DNA of 64,000 nt, taken from assembly GCF_029277445.1 (NCBI RefSeq), contig NZ_CP119570.1, positions 1 through 64,000 on the forward strand, in the 5' to 3' direction. The position numbers and the translations under genes were made by a program. The notes beneath the pieces are model-generated. The model did no database searches. It saw only the letters and a list, made by a program, of their open reading frames with translations, and was not told where the DNA came from. Of the stretch, positions 7,770 through 16,742 are shown in pieces. The first letter of the stretch is position 1. The number at the start of each line of letters is the position of its first letter. The DNA is from Pararhizobium qamdonense. GTDB taxonomy: Bacteria; Pseudomonadota; Alphaproteobacteria; Rhizobiales; Rhizobiaceae.

Positions 7770-8204
7770 ATGTCCAATATCAAACTCGTCGGCTTCACTT
7801 TGCTCGGCTTTGTCGGGCTCGGCGCTCTGTCGCTGGCATCCGGCGCATTCAGCTACGTGACAGCGCCCTTTTTCGGCCGTGTCCAGGCTGAGCGGCAGCT
7901 CGAGAGCGGCGCATCCCGCGTGGCCCTCTACAACCAGTTCTTCGACCTGTGCGCCGGCGTGCAAGCACTGGAAGGTCAGATGGACGTCCAGACTGCGCTC
8001 TACGAGAGCCAGGCCGGCGAAGACCGCAATCGCACAGCCGTCAATATCGCCGGTCTGAACGCTCGCCGCTTCCAGATCATCACGCAATACAACGCCGATG
8101 CAGCCAAGAGCTACACCGCTGCGCGCTTCCTCGACGCCAAGCTGCCATATCAGCTCAGCCTCGCCACCTACTCGGGCCAGACCAAGACCGTCTGCGCTCA
8201 GTAA
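7770..8204 (+). CDS. Membrane-anchored hypothetical protein
   Basis: A 144-residue protein with an N-terminal hydrophobic span (LVGFTLLGFVGLGALSLASG) and a helical, Gln/Ala-rich outside part with two cysteines (FDLCAG and KTVCAQ) that could pair in the periplasm. The RBS AAGGAA precedes ATG 7770. Unrecognised. Confidence 0.75.
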   Translation: MSNIKLVGFTLLGFVGLGALSLASGAFSYVTAPFFGRVQAERQLESGASRVALYNQFFDLCAGVQALEGQMDVQTALYESQAGEDRNRTAVNIAGLNARRFQIITQYNADAAKSYTAARFLDAKLPYQLSLATYSGQTKTVCAQ

Positions 8205-8236
8205 TCCACCCTTCGAACCCAACAGGAGAACTACCT

Positions 8237-8812
8237 TTGAAATTCCTCTCTCGACTTTCGGCGCTTGTCGCCATCGCCCTTTGCGGCGTCTTCCTTGCGG
8301 CGTGTGAGCCTAGCCAGGCCGGTGAAGCCTCTCGTGCTGCCGCGCGTGCTGAACAGGCCAATGTCACGGCGCAGCAAGACGTTATGGCGCGGGCAACCGC
8401 CCAGACGCCTGTGCCGGTGATCAAGAACTTCCTGGCGCGCAAGAACCTCGCCGAATATATGAAGCGCATGGATGATCCGGCGAAGACCTGGTATGTCTAC
8501 ATCCTCGCGGATAACGGCGCCAAGCTCGGCTATTACGTCGCTTCGACCTATCCGCAATCGTCGTGCTCGTTCATGACGCCGCCCGAACAGGTCAAGACGA
8601 TCGAGGACGTGAATGGCGTTGATCCTGCAGTCGTCGTGTCTGCTCCGTCACTGATGGGTGTTTATTACAAGGGCGGTGGCTGCGATAACACCTTCTTCTT
8701 TGACGCCAGTTCGAATGCGCTGATCATTCTCACCGGCGTCAAGACCTGGGCCAGCGACGTGCCGCTGAATGTTGACGCTCCCCTGATCACGGTCGCGAAA
8801 ACCCAGTCGTAA
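8237..8812 (+). CDS. Lipoprotein, hypothetical
   Basis: A 191-residue protein starting at TTG 8237 after AGGAG. The hydrophobic stretch ends in the lipobox LAAC, so it should be lipid-anchored. The mature domain contains two later cysteines and a compact beta-rich region. A longer reading frame to the left is an overlap with the 7770 gene and is not used. Together with its two neighbours it forms a cassette of three cell-envelope proteins between thyX and dut. Confidence 0.75.
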   Translation: MKFLSRLSALVAIALCGVFLAACEPSQAGEASRAAARAEQANVTAQQDVMARATAQTPVPVIKNFLARKNLAEYMKRMDDPAKTWYVYILADNGAKLGYYVASTYPQSSCSFMTPPEQVKTIEDVNGVDPAVVVSAPSLMGVYYKGGGCDNTFFFDASSNALIILTGVKTWASDVPLNVDAPLITVAKTQS

Positions 8813-8858
8813 CCCACATTTTTCTTTGCTAGAACTAGTCAATAAATATTGATTGACT
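8807..8858 (+). promoter_or_regulatory. Phage promoter plus palindromic operator
   Basis: TCGTAACCC, 11 bases and TGCTAGAAC match the phage promoter, followed by the long palindrome at 8837-8858, whose arms read AGTCAAT and ATTGACT around AAATATTG. It drives the dut-containing unit from 8880. Confidence 0.65.
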
Positions 8859-8879
8859 AGTTCTTTTCATTTAAGGAGC

Positions 8880-9101
8880 ATGTCTATGGACGACAACGAG
8901 AAGGTTGACTTTGAAATCGAGGAACACACCAGCGACCTGATCGCGCAGCGGTTTGGACAAGGTTGGTTCTATAGCTTCGATGGCGACATCAAGACCGGTC
9001 CGTTTGAGACGCAAGAAGCGGCTCGCAACGCGGCGATTGAGCTGATCGAGCAGTCCGTAGCTGAAGCTCTGACGGCATCACTCTTTGGAGAAAAAGCATG
9101 A
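8880..9101 (+). CDS. Hypothetical protein
   Basis: A 73-residue acidic protein. Start ATG 8880 follows AAGGAG; a longer frame from 8853 would begin inside the operator region. The motif FYSFDGDIKTGPFETQEAARNAAIE resembles small domains that pack as beta-beta-beta-alpha, but no family is assigned. It overlaps dut by four bases. Confidence 0.7.
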   Translation: MSMDDNEKVDFEIEEHTSDLIAQRFGQGWFYSFDGDIKTGPFETQEAARNAAIELIEQSVAEALTASLFGEKA

Positions 9102-9559
9102 GAATTGGTTTTAAGAAACTTCACCCCGCAGCCCGCGTGCCGACCTATGGCACAAAGCAGGCTGCCGGAGCCGACCTCTACGCAAATATCGGCGCAACGA
9201 TCGGGGACAAATTCACGCAGATCATTGTCGGGCCAGGCGAGCGCCGCTTGGTCAAGACCGGCATTGCAATCGAATTGCCAGCCGGTCTTGAGGCCCAGAT
9301 CCGCCCGCGTTCGGGTTTGGCATTCAAGAGTGGCGTCACGGTGCTGAATGCGCCAGGCACAATTGATGCTGACTATCGCGGCGATATTGGCGTGATTCTT
9401 CTGAACACGTCCCAATTTGACTTCGTGATTGCCGATGGCGACCGGATCGCCCAGCTCGTGATCGCAGCCTATGTGCCGGGGTTCTTTGTCGAAAAGGCAG
9501 AGCTGCATCAGACAGCACGCGGCGAAGGCGGCTTTGGCAGCACCGGAGTTTCGGCTTAA
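9098..9559 (+). CDS. dut: dUTP diphosphatase (dUTPase)
   Basis: A 153-residue trimeric-type dUTPase that hydrolyses dUTP to dUMP, keeping uracil out of DNA and feeding ThyX. All five family motifs are visible: AGADLYA, RPRSGLA, NAPGTIDADYRGDI, GDRIAQLVI and the closing RGEGGFGSTG. Length is typical. It overlaps both neighbours by one to four bases. Confidence 0.95.
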   Translation: MRIGFKKLHPAARVPTYGTKQAAGADLYANIGATIGDKFTQIIVGPGERRLVKTGIAIELPAGLEAQIRPRSGLAFKSGVTVLNAPGTIDADYRGDIGVILLNTSQFDFVIADGDRIAQLVIAAYVPGFFVEKAELHQTARGEGGFGSTGVSA

Positions 9560-9804
9560 TGGCGAAACTCTCCAAGCTCATCGCGGAGTGCGTCGCGATC
9601 AAGCAGGGCAACAAGGAGTTTGCCCTGTTCTATGCAGATTACGATGCTCCTGGCTTTAAGCCTTGGCGCGCAGAGATCGGCAACACCTCATCAGCGGTTT
9701 CGCTGGGCGAGGCTGAAGCTGAGTTCTGCGGCGATGGCATGACGCCCAAGGAAGCAATGATCGACCTGCAGACCAAGCTTCTGACCAACGAAAGGGCAAA
9801 CTGA
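9559..9804 (+). CDS. Hypothetical protein
   Basis: An 81-residue protein of unknown function. A short beta-rich N-terminal half is followed by GDGMTPKEAMIDLQTKLL, a pattern seen in small HicB-like or DUF1902-like domains, though too weak to name. Coupled to dut through TAATG and to the next gene through TGATG. Confidence 0.7.
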   Translation: MAKLSKLIAECVAIKQGNKEFALFYADYDAPGFKPWRAEIGNTSSAVSLGEAEAEFCGDGMTPKEAMIDLQTKLLTNERAN

Positions 9805-10424
9805 TGCTGTATGGCGTTTGCGGAACACACCGCTCCGGCAAGACGACGGCCGCGAAGCTCCTTGCTGAACAGCTCGGCATCGAGTTTCTCGACTCCTCCT
9901 TCGATGTCGCCAAGAAGTTCGGCTACAATCCTGTCGGTGACTTGAGCCTGACCGACCGCCTGGCGATGCAGATCCTCGTTCTTGAGGATCACATTGAAAA
10001 GCTGAAGGCAGCGCCCCGGCCGCTCGTGACAGACCGGACGCCGCTTGACTACTTCGCCTACACGCTGGCGCAGTTCGGCATGATGTCGCATCAGCAGACA
10101 GAGCCGCGCATTCTGGAAGCAGCTCACGCTTTCGCGCAGAAATGCCTGGAAGAGACGAAGACTTACTACGACATGGTTTTCGTCCTTGATCCGCTGACGG
10201 TCTACACGCCGGACCCGAGCAAGGCGACGCCGGTGGCCAATCCCGCCTTCCAACTGCACATTCACGCCCTCATTCACGGCGCCGTATCGCAGATCCATCG
10301 CGAAATCAACTATGCAATGGTGCCGGTCATGCCGCTGCAGGATCGCGTCGATTTCATCGCCCAGCAGATCGTTGAGCGGATGAACGACATTGACGACCTG
10401 CGACAGGTCGAGGGAATGCACTAA
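9804..10424 (+). CDS. P-loop nucleoside or nucleotide kinase-like ATPase
   Basis: A 206-residue protein with Walker A motif GTHRSGKTT at residues 7-15 and a DRTPLDYFAYT motif near residue 75, as in deoxynucleoside and NadR-type kinases (the D-R pair binds substrate). The C-terminal half is helical. Its place after dut and thyX supports a role in nucleotide salvage, but the substrate cannot be told from sequence alone. Confidence 0.75.
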   Translation: MLYGVCGTHRSGKTTAAKLLAEQLGIEFLDSSFDVAKKFGYNPVGDLSLTDRLAMQILVLEDHIEKLKAAPRPLVTDRTPLDYFAYTLAQFGMMSHQQTEPRILEAAHAFAQKCLEETKTYYDMVFVLDPLTVYTPDPSKATPVANPAFQLHIHALIHGAVSQIHREINYAMVPVMPLQDRVDFIAQQIVERMNDIDDLRQVEGMH

Positions 10425-10441
10425 CACCGCAACAAGCCACG

Positions 10442-10484
10442 CGCAGCCCAACTGCGCGTGTGCTATTCAGTAAATATTGATTGA
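10442..10484 (+). promoter_or_regulatory. Phage promoter plus palindromic operator
   Basis: CGCAGCCC, 11 bases and TGCTATTC, then CAGTAAATATTGATTGA from 10467. It lies 34 bases before rIIA and is the probable promoter of the rIIA-rIIB unit. Confidence 0.6.
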
Positions 10485-10517
10485 TCGAACAACGATCGAC
10501 ACGAAAGGAAGATAGCA

Positions 10518-12899
10518 ATGGAAGTTTCGCAGATCGCGCAGCTCGACACCCATGCCGTCATTGGAGGCGGCAAAGCCGAAGCATTCGGCATGGATGACTC
10601 GGCTGAGCTCTACTCCCTCCTCTCCGACAAGATCTACCGCGACAAGATGCGCGCTGCGATGCGCGAGACAATCTGCAATGCGGATGATGCGCACAAGATG
10701 GTCGGCAAGACCGATGTGCCGATCGAAATCACAGTGACCAACACCGAGATCGTCATCAAGGACGTCGGCCCTGGTATTCCCGCAGAGCTGATGCACCCGA
10801 TTTACTGCATCTACGGCAAGTCCACCAAGGTGAAAGACGAAAACCAGACCGGTGGGTTTGGTCTTGGCTCCAAGGCTCCTTTCGCCGTTACCGACCATTT
10901 CAACGTCGTCAATCACCATGCCGGCTTCAAGACGGTCTACGCGATCTCGCGCGGTGGCGCTGCGACAGAGGGCAAGCCAGACATGCGCCCAATGGTGCGC
11001 GTGCCTACTGATCAGACGGGCATTACCGTCACCATTCCGATTCGTGATCCGAAGAACCGCTACCTGTTTGAGGCGCACATTCGCGCCGTTGTGAAGCAAG
11101 GCGGCATTCTTGCCACTCTGAACGGCGTCCCGCTTGAGCGCTTTGACTATACCGTGGCGCGCAAGACCGAATATTGCGTCATTGCAGCCGGCGATCTTAC
11201 CGAAAGCAAGGTCTACGTGCTCTACGGCGCCGTCATGTATCCGCTGACCACGACGGATACGAGCCTGATGCGCCTGGCCGACAAAGTGCTGCGCAACACA
11301 GGCGATATGTCACTGCTTGTGCTAATTGCGCCACCGAACTCTGTCGGCGTCACACCCAGTCGTGAAGCCCTCTCCTATTCGGACCAGACCACCGAAACCG
11401 TGAAGCGGTTGCTCAGAAAGGCGAAAAAGCAGCTTACGAACGCCATTCCTGGCGCCGGAAAGCGCTTTCTGGAAGCCTGGGTGAAAAAGCACGGTCGCGA
11501 GGCGCTCGACCTCCATATCCCAAGCGCGAAATACGCGCCGGGCCTTCTCTCCACGCCGGATATGATTGCCGATCACGCCGTTAGCAGTCATCCAAGCCTG
11601 CATATAACCGACAGCCGTCGCCGAATCTGCAAAATCGCCGGCAAGATGTTCAAGGACGATCGCCGCTTTTATCGCCGTGCAATGGCGACCTATGACAGAG
11701 CCGATGAATATACGTTCCGCCGCACGGCAATGCCGGTGCTCCGGATCGCGTCGAAGATGGGTCTGCTCAAGGATATGATGTTGTTCGACGTCTACCGCTA
11801 CACCAACGAACTATCTGGCGCAAAGACACGACGGATGGGTGAGTTTGAGCGGACTGGTCGTGTCGAAAACATCTTGTGCGTGGCGCGTAATCTTCGCGAC
11901 CTGCGCCCGACATTGAGCGGCGCGCGGCATCAAGTCAACGGCTATTCTCGCTACTTCCGCGAGGAAAACACCTATATTCCCGGCCTGGTGATGCGGCAGT
12001 GGACGGACAAGAACATCAAGGCTCTGCGTGAGCTTTGCGAACACCACAAGATCAGGCTGGAACTCTTCGACTACGAGGAGGCGAAGCGCAATCGCGCGCC
12101 GGTCAAGCGCGTGAAGACCGACGATAAATTCACTGTCCTTGAGGACTATGACACAACCAAGCATCGCTATAAGACCGAGGCGACCTGCTCGGAGCCGGGC
12201 TTTTACCTGATGACTTGGCAGCGTGACGAGCAGCCGCGCACGCCGTTCAGCACTCATCTTCTCGCCTCTATCGCAAAAGCCTACCCGAACACCGTTCTCA
12301 TCACGACCAAGCCGCAGGAAGAAAAGCTCAAGAAGCTGGGTGTGCGCAACCTGGCTGAGGTTGCAGCCGCGCGCCTGGTTGAACTGTCGAAGGTTCGTGA
12401 GGTCATCTACGGCGAAACCATCCGGCACAAGCGTCTTGTCAAAGAAGGCGGGGATGTCTGGCACGGCACACTTGAGGAAATGATCCTCGATCTGACGACA
12501 ATGGACATGCGCATCGCCAAGCTCCTCATTCCAGACCGCGCGACGCCAGGCGAAGCGCACGCCGAGGCTGCGATGCTCTGGGACTTTCTGCAAGGCGCGC
12601 AATCACTGTCGAAAGAAACGACTGCCATCGTCAAAGAGGCTATGTCGGGCTTGCGCAAGGCATGCAAAGAGATGTTTCCGCCCGTCAGCAAGGACTTGTT
12701 GGCAAAGCGCTTTACATATCTGGAAGTGCTGCGCGGATCGAAGATCATCGGCAGCTCCAACTATCGCCCAAAATCAAAGCTGGCAGACGATCTGATCGAC
12801 ACGATCAAGTTTCTTCAGCGCCGCAATAGTCAGTCAAAGTTTACTGATCAAAACAACGTGGCCGTTCCGGTCAGCAAAGCCCAAAAGGAGGCAGCATGA
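10518..12899 (+). CDS. rIIA: RIIA-like protein, GHKL-type ATPase
   Basis: A 793-residue homologue of the T4 membrane-integrity and exclusion protein RIIA. The N-terminal GHKL ATPase fold is recognisable: RETICNADDAH (metal-binding Asn box, about residue 49), VKDVGPGIP (about residue 86) and the lid GGFGLGSKAPFA (about residue 115). In T4, RIIA with RIIB prevents early lysis and counters a lambda-encoded exclusion system. It is followed with a four-base overlap by rIIB, the same order as in T4. Confidence 0.85.
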   Translation: MEVSQIAQLDTHAVIGGGKAEAFGMDDSAELYSLLSDKIYRDKMRAAMRETICNADDAHKMVGKTDVPIEITVTNTEIVIKDVGPGIPAELMHPIYCIYGKSTKVKDENQTGGFGLGSKAPFAVTDHFNVVNHHAGFKTVYAISRGGAATEGKPDMRPMVRVPTDQTGITVTIPIRDPKNRYLFEAHIRAVVKQGGILATLNGVPLERFDYTVARKTEYCVIAAGDLTESKVYVLYGAVMYPLTTTDTSLMRLADKVLRNTGDMSLLVLIAPPNSVGVTPSREALSYSDQTTETVKRLLRKAKKQLTNAIPGAGKRFLEAWVKKHGREALDLHIPSAKYAPGLLSTPDMIADHAVSSHPSLHITDSRRRICKIAGKMFKDDRRFYRRAMATYDRADEYTFRRTAMPVLRIASKMGLLKDMMLFDVYRYTNELSGAKTRRMGEFERTGRVENILCVARNLRDLRPTLSGARHQVNGYSRYFREENTYIPGLVMRQWTDKNIKALRELCEHHKIRLELFDYEEAKRNRAPVKRVKTDDKFTVLEDYDTTKHRYKTEATCSEPGFYLMTWQRDEQPRTPFSTHLLASIAKAYPNTVLITTKPQEEKLKKLGVRNLAEVAAARLVELSKVREVIYGETIRHKRLVKEGGDVWHGTLEEMILDLTTMDMRIAKLLIPDRATPGEAHAEAAMLWDFLQGAQSLSKETTAIVKEAMSGLRKACKEMFPPVSKDLLAKRFTYLEVLRGSKIIGSSNYRPKSKLADDLIDTIKFLQRRNSQSKFTDQNNVAVPVSKAQKEAA
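12829..12849 (+). promoter_or_regulatory. Degenerate palindrome inside the 3' end of rIIA
   Basis: GTCAGTCAAAGTTTACTGATC lies 47 bases before the rIIB start and inside the rIIA coding region. It matches the phage palindrome imperfectly and could be a secondary operator for rIIB. Confidence 0.3.
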
Positions 12900-14398
12900 G
12901 CAAGGTCCGCATTCTCGGTGCAATCGCATCACAGTCCGGCGTTACGCTTTATCTCGACAACGGTGAAGAACTGAATTTGCCGAAGGACACGCAGCGCACA
13001 AAGGAAATTCTCGATCAGACCATCGAAGCCTTGAAGCGTCATGAGCACGTCGAAATCGACATGACGACCTTCTCCATCGAAAAGACGATCGAGGAAAAGA
13101 CCAACGGCGTCGTCAAGTTCGTTCGCGGTCGTTTCTCGCAGCTCAAAGCGCTGTTCGGTGGCGCTGTCGAGGAGCCGACAATGACGACTGTCGTTCTTGG
13201 CAGCGTGAAGCCGTCGGCAAGTCCCGCTGCGCCGATCAACCACACGCCAAGCGGCCGCCCCGTTGCTCCTGAGGTGGCTGTTCCGGTCTACGAGCCGGAA
13301 GAACTGCACGCCGTCGTCAACGACAAGGTTATTCCGGGCATCGAGGCGCTCTCCCCTTACATGGACGCGATCAACAATGGCGAAGATGCGACCGGCTTCC
13401 AGAGGTTCATGGAGCGCATCGCGACCGTGGTCGATAAACGCTCGCACACGGTTAAGGAGCTGTTGAACTTCATGAAGAATGGCGACCTGCCCATCGCGGA
13501 TGATGGCTCGATCGTCGCATACAAGGTGCTGCAATCGTCGCAGAGCGGCTTTGTCGACTGCCATTCGAAGAAGGTGACGCAGAAACTCGGCTCCTTCGTC
13601 CAGATGGACGAGAAGCTGGTCGATCCGAACCGACGCAACGAATGCTCGACCGGCTTGCACATCGCTCGCCGCGGCTATCTCAGCGGCTTCAGCGGCGACA
13701 TTATCACGCTGGTTAAGGTCGCACCTGAAGACGTCATCGCGGTTCCGCCTGGCGAGCCGAACAAGATGCGGGCCAAGGGCTATCATATCGTCGGTGTTCT
13801 GCCCGCAGACGTCCACCCAACGCTGCGAAGCAACAAGCCCATGACTGGCAATGCCAAGGCATCAAAGCTTCTGGCTGACGTCGTGAAGGGCAACCACACG
13901 CCTATCCTGGAAATCGTCAATATCGGTGCAGCGAGGGGCGGCAACGTCACCGTCACGCCGGTTGATGGCGCCAAGAAAATGCCGCGCGCCCTGGTCGGCA
14001 CATCTGGTGAGGTGAAAGCGCTCGATGACCGCCCGGCCGCACCTGCTGAAGAAAAGGTCGTGGTCTCGATCAAGGATCTGCGCAAGCGCGTCGATGAAGC
14101 AGCGATGACCGGCGACATGAGCGCCGCGATCAACAATGCTCCGCAGGCGGCTCCCGCGAAGAAAGCCAAGTCCGTCACCAGGCCGAACGGCGTCGAGCCT
14201 GACGCGATCAGAGGGAAGGTGAAGATTCCTGCGCTCGTGAAGAAAAACGTCGCTGAGCAGCTTCCCGAAAAGCACACCAGGGCGCTCGCTCTGCACAAGG
14301 ATGGCAAGTCCAACCGCGCGATCGAGGCAGAGCTCAAAATCTGCCGCAAGACCTTGAAGAAGCTGTTCGACAAGCACGGTCTGAAGCCCAACGGCTGA
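12896..14398 (+). CDS. rIIB: RIIB-like protein with C-terminal DNA-binding-like domain
   Basis: A 500-residue protein. The central part (about residues 130-310) carries the RIIB pattern: NGDLPIADDGSIVAYKVL, DCHSKKV, NECSTGLHIARRGYLSGFSGD and DVIAVPPGEPNKMRAKGYHIVG. It is longer than T4 RIIB (about 310 residues) because of an N-terminal extension and a C-terminal tail. The tail ends in ALHKDGKSNRAIEAELKICR, a helix-turn-helix-like pattern, suggesting nucleic acid binding. Start overlaps rIIA by four bases. Confidence 0.85.
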   Translation: MSKVRILGAIASQSGVTLYLDNGEELNLPKDTQRTKEILDQTIEALKRHEHVEIDMTTFSIEKTIEEKTNGVVKFVRGRFSQLKALFGGAVEEPTMTTVVLGSVKPSASPAAPINHTPSGRPVAPEVAVPVYEPEELHAVVNDKVIPGIEALSPYMDAINNGEDATGFQRFMERIATVVDKRSHTVKELLNFMKNGDLPIADDGSIVAYKVLQSSQSGFVDCHSKKVTQKLGSFVQMDEKLVDPNRRNECSTGLHIARRGYLSGFSGDIITLVKVAPEDVIAVPPGEPNKMRAKGYHIVGVLPADVHPTLRSNKPMTGNAKASKLLADVVKGNHTPILEIVNIGAARGGNVTVTPVDGAKKMPRALVGTSGEVKALDDRPAAPAEEKVVVSIKDLRKRVDEAAMTGDMSAAINNAPQAAPAKKAKSVTRPNGVEPDAIRGKVKIPALVKKNVAEQLPEKHTRALALHKDGKSNRAIEAELKICRKTLKKLFDKHGLKPNG

Positions 14399-14463
14399 TC
14401 CCACTCAAACCCTAAAGGCCGGCGATGACGTCGGCCACCTCCCTCTCGAAATAAGGAAACGAA

Positions 14464-15057
14464 ATGCCTGTTACTCTTCCCGATCGCCCATTTGAAAGCT
14501 TCCAGAAGATCAACCGCGCCAAGACCGGCTTTGGCTGCGTCATCACCGAAAAGCTCGATGGCAGCAACGGTCAGATCGTCATCGAGGATAACAAAATCGT
14601 CGGCGTCGGATCGCGTCAACGCTGGATTAAGCCCGGCAGGGAAACCGACAACTACGGCTACGCCGCCTGGGTTGAGCGCAACGAGGAAGAACTCGTCACC
14701 AAGCTCGGCGACGGCACTCACTTCGGCGAGTGGTATGGCAACGGCATCCAGCGCAACTACGGCCTCGCGGAGAAGCGTTTTGCGTTGTTCAATTCCGGGC
14801 GCTGGTCTGACGCGAACGTGCGCCCTGCCTGCTGCGAATGCGTGCCGGTGCTCTATGCTGGCGAGTTTACCCGCGAAGCTGTCAACCAGGTTATGCGCGA
14901 CCTGGCAACAGAAGGCTCCCGCCAGGTGCCCGGCTTCATGAAGCCGGAAGGCATCATTATCTACCTGGCCGGCCCGCGCGTCCTGCTCAAGGAAACCTTC
15001 GAGCATTCTGACGGCAAGTGGAAGTCGGAGACCCCGGCTCTCAGCATCGCGGCGTAA
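14464..15057 (+). CDS. RNA ligase family nucleotidyltransferase
   Basis: A 197-residue covalent nucleotidyltransferase of the T4 RNA ligase 2 / DRAXIN-type group. The adenylated lysine lies in TEKLDGSNG (motif I, about residue 29), FGEWYGNG is motif III, EGIIIYL motif IV and LLKETF motif V. Such enzymes seal breaks in RNA, for example tRNA cut by host anticodon nucleases. It is short and lacks an obvious C-terminal domain. With RtcB at 20638 the phage has two unrelated RNA-joining enzymes. Confidence 0.8.
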   Translation: MPVTLPDRPFESFQKINRAKTGFGCVITEKLDGSNGQIVIEDNKIVGVGSRQRWIKPGRETDNYGYAAWVERNEEELVTKLGDGTHFGEWYGNGIQRNYGLAEKRFALFNSGRWSDANVRPACCECVPVLYAGEFTREAVNQVMRDLATEGSRQVPGFMKPEGIIIYLAGPRVLLKETFEHSDGKWKSETPALSIAA

Positions 15058-15078
15058 CGGCTGCTCCCAGGCAACTAT

Positions 15079-15100
15079 GGGTCGGCAATGGTGCCGACCC
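15079..15100 (+). terminator. Stem-loop after RNA ligase gene
   Basis: GGGTCGGC pairs with GCCGACCC around six bases. There is no T-run; it could also stabilise mRNA ends or hide the next start. Confidence 0.35.
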
Positions 15101-15117
15101 AACTCAAGAGGAAAGAA

Positions 15118-15222
15118 ATGCAGCACTACCGCGTCCGAAACCGCCTGCGTCGCAACTACCGTGGCGCCACTATTTTTCTCATCTTCGCCGTCATCCTGTT
15201 GGCGATCGACAAACTGCTTTAG
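15118..15222 (+). CDS. Tiny basic membrane peptide
   Basis: A 34-residue product: a strongly basic start (QHYRVRNRLRRNYRG) then one hydrophobic span (ATIFLIFAVILLAIDKLL). RBS AGAGGAAAG precedes ATG 15118 and the next gene starts 10 bases after the stop. The design is like a small inner-membrane regulator or holin-like peptide; function unknown. Confidence 0.6.
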   Translation: MQHYRVRNRLRRNYRGATIFLIFAVILLAIDKLL

Positions 15223-15231
15223 GAGAGACCC

Positions 15232-15885
15232 TTGCCCGAAATGACAAACGGCCAGCCCGTGCGCGGCCCCTACATGCACTCGGCGAACGGTCGCAAAATC
15301 TATCCGTTCGACCCACAGGCCAGTGAGGTTAACATCGATGTGGTCGCACATCACCTCGCCTGCAACGGTCGCTGGAACGGCGCTACGCAGCACAAGCAGT
15401 TCCGCAGCCGCATTTACTTCTCCGTCGCCGAGCATTCGGTTCTCGTCGCCCGCTACCTGCGCGAGGAAATGAACCGACCGGATCTCGAGCTGGAAGGCCT
15501 GCTGCACGATGCGCCGGAATACCTGCTCAGCGATATGATCCGGCCGATCAAGCACGATCCGCGCGTTCATCCGGTCTACAAGCCGCTTGAGGACAAGGCC
15601 GAGTATGCCATCGCAGGGCGGTTCAACCTCGTCTTCCCACTGCCCAAGGAAATCAAGATCGCCGATGATGCCGTCTGCGCCGCCGAGGCGAGGCAGATCG
15701 TTCCTAAGAGCGAACTCGAGACCTGGGAATCCAAAGACCTCCTGCACGACGATACGCTCGTGGCGCCTTATGAGATCGAAATGATGAACCCCTTCGAAGC
15801 GAAGATGTTCTTCCTCGACGCATACGAAGAAGCCATCGCGCGCCGCTCGAAATACGCTTCACTTCCATTCGTCGCTAAACTATAG
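15232..15885 (+). CDS. HD-domain phosphohydrolase (YfbR-like)
   Basis: A 217-residue HD hydrolase. Metal ligands can be followed through SVAEHSV, LLHDAPEYLLSD (the HD pair, about residue 87) and the later ADD (about residue 142). The arrangement is that of YfbR-like nucleotidases and other single-domain HD enzymes, which dephosphorylate nucleotides. The gene begins at TTG 15232 after AGGAGAG, or at ATG 15241. A role in nucleotide turnover is likely. Confidence 0.8.
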   Translation: MPEMTNGQPVRGPYMHSANGRKIYPFDPQASEVNIDVVAHHLACNGRWNGATQHKQFRSRIYFSVAEHSVLVARYLREEMNRPDLELEGLLHDAPEYLLSDMIRPIKHDPRVHPVYKPLEDKAEYAIAGRFNLVFPLPKEIKIADDAVCAAEARQIVPKSELETWESKDLLHDDTLVAPYEIEMMNPFEAKMFFLDAYEEAIARRSKYASLPFVAKL

Positions 15886-15904
15886 TCAGTCAACATTGAT
15901 TTAC
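15858..15904 (+). promoter_or_regulatory. Phage promoter plus palindromic operator
   Basis: TTCACTTCC, 11 bases and AACTAT, then AGTCAGTCAACATTGATTTA from 15884. The -35-like half lies inside the end of the HD gene. It ends 15 bases before ATG 15919. Confidence 0.55.
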
Positions 15905-15918
15905 AGAAAGAGCGTTCA

Positions 15919-16176
15919 ATGACTGTCTCCTCGGCGATTACTCCTGAAGCCGCTGAATGGCCGACGCACGTCGAGGAGCTCAGCCGCAAGGTCAACCACG
16001 AGCTCAAGCGCCGCGTTGACGCACACACGAAAAGCATCATCAGCGACCGGGAGCTTTATCTCCTGGTCAGCCTGCTTTGGGACGTCAGCGCCGGCCTCAT
16101 CTTCGAAAGCGACAGCCGCAATCTCGAAACCATTCACACTGCACTGCGCACGATCCTCAAGGGCCAGAAGAAATGA
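15919..16176 (+). CDS. Hypothetical protein
   Basis: An 85-residue mainly helical protein, unrecognised. First gene after an operator; overlaps the HNH gene by four bases. Confidence 0.7.
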   Translation: MTVSSAITPEAAEWPTHVEELSRKVNHELKRRVDAHTKSIISDRELYLLVSLLWDVSAGLIFESDSRNLETIHTALRTILKGQKK

Positions 16177-16742
16177 AATTCGACAAGGACGCCTGGCTGC
16201 TCGAGGCCATCCGGATCAAATACATCATTCCACGCGAGGACGGCACGGTCTGGCGCCGCAAGTGGATCAGCGCCGACCTGAAGTCGATGAGCCGCGAAGT
16301 CCATCTGATCAAGCAGCGCACGCACAAGGCGACGCAGCGGGTCTATTTCAATTTGACCTTCAAAGGCATCACGAAATCCGTCCTCGTGAACCGCGTGATC
16401 GCCCTGGCCTTTCTGCCGAACCCGCTGAAGCTGCCGCAGGTCAATCACATCGACGGTGACAAGAGTCACAACTACCTCAAGCAGCCCACACCGGAACTGG
16501 TCGAGAAGTGGGGCGAATATCAGCTTGAGTGGTCAACGGGGCGCGACAACGAGAAGCACGCCCACGCCAACGGCCTCAAGACCGGCCGTGGCTCGCAAAA
16601 CTCAAATGCAAAGCTCACCGCTCCGCAGGTCGTCGAGATACGCGCCTCGGCGGAGAGTCCCTCGGCGATCGCCAAGCAATACGGCGTCGCGAGATCGACA
16701 ATCGTCAACATCTTGGAGGGAAAAACATGGATTCACGTGTGA
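16173..16742 (+). CDS. HNH homing endonuclease-like protein
   Basis: A 189-residue HNH_3-type nuclease. VNHIDGDKSHN (about residue 92) and LEWSTGRDNEKHAHANG give the His-Asn-His core of free-standing phage homing endonucleases. The C-terminus (SPSAIAKQYGVARSTIVNILEGKTW) is a helix-turn-helix DNA-binding module of the NUMOD type. Such genes spread by cutting related phages at the insertion site. No intron was seen around it. Confidence 0.85.
   Translation: MKFDKDAWLLEAIRIKYIIPREDGTVWRRKWISADLKSMSREVHLIKQRTHKATQRVYFNLTFKGITKSVLVNRVIALAFLPNPLKLPQVNHIDGDKSHNYLKQPTPELVEKWGEYQLEWSTGRDNEKHAHANGLKTGRGSQNSNAKLTAPQVVEIRASAESPSAIAKQYGVARSTIVNILEGKTWIHV

Noticed and set aside
13783..15747. 654-codon reverse frame
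   Set aside because: It runs antisense across rIIB, the RNA ligase and HD genes, all of which have recognisable motifs; long antisense frames are common in G+C-rich DNA.
16173..16742. Intron around the HNH gene
   Set aside because: Flanking genes are intact and show no split exon.
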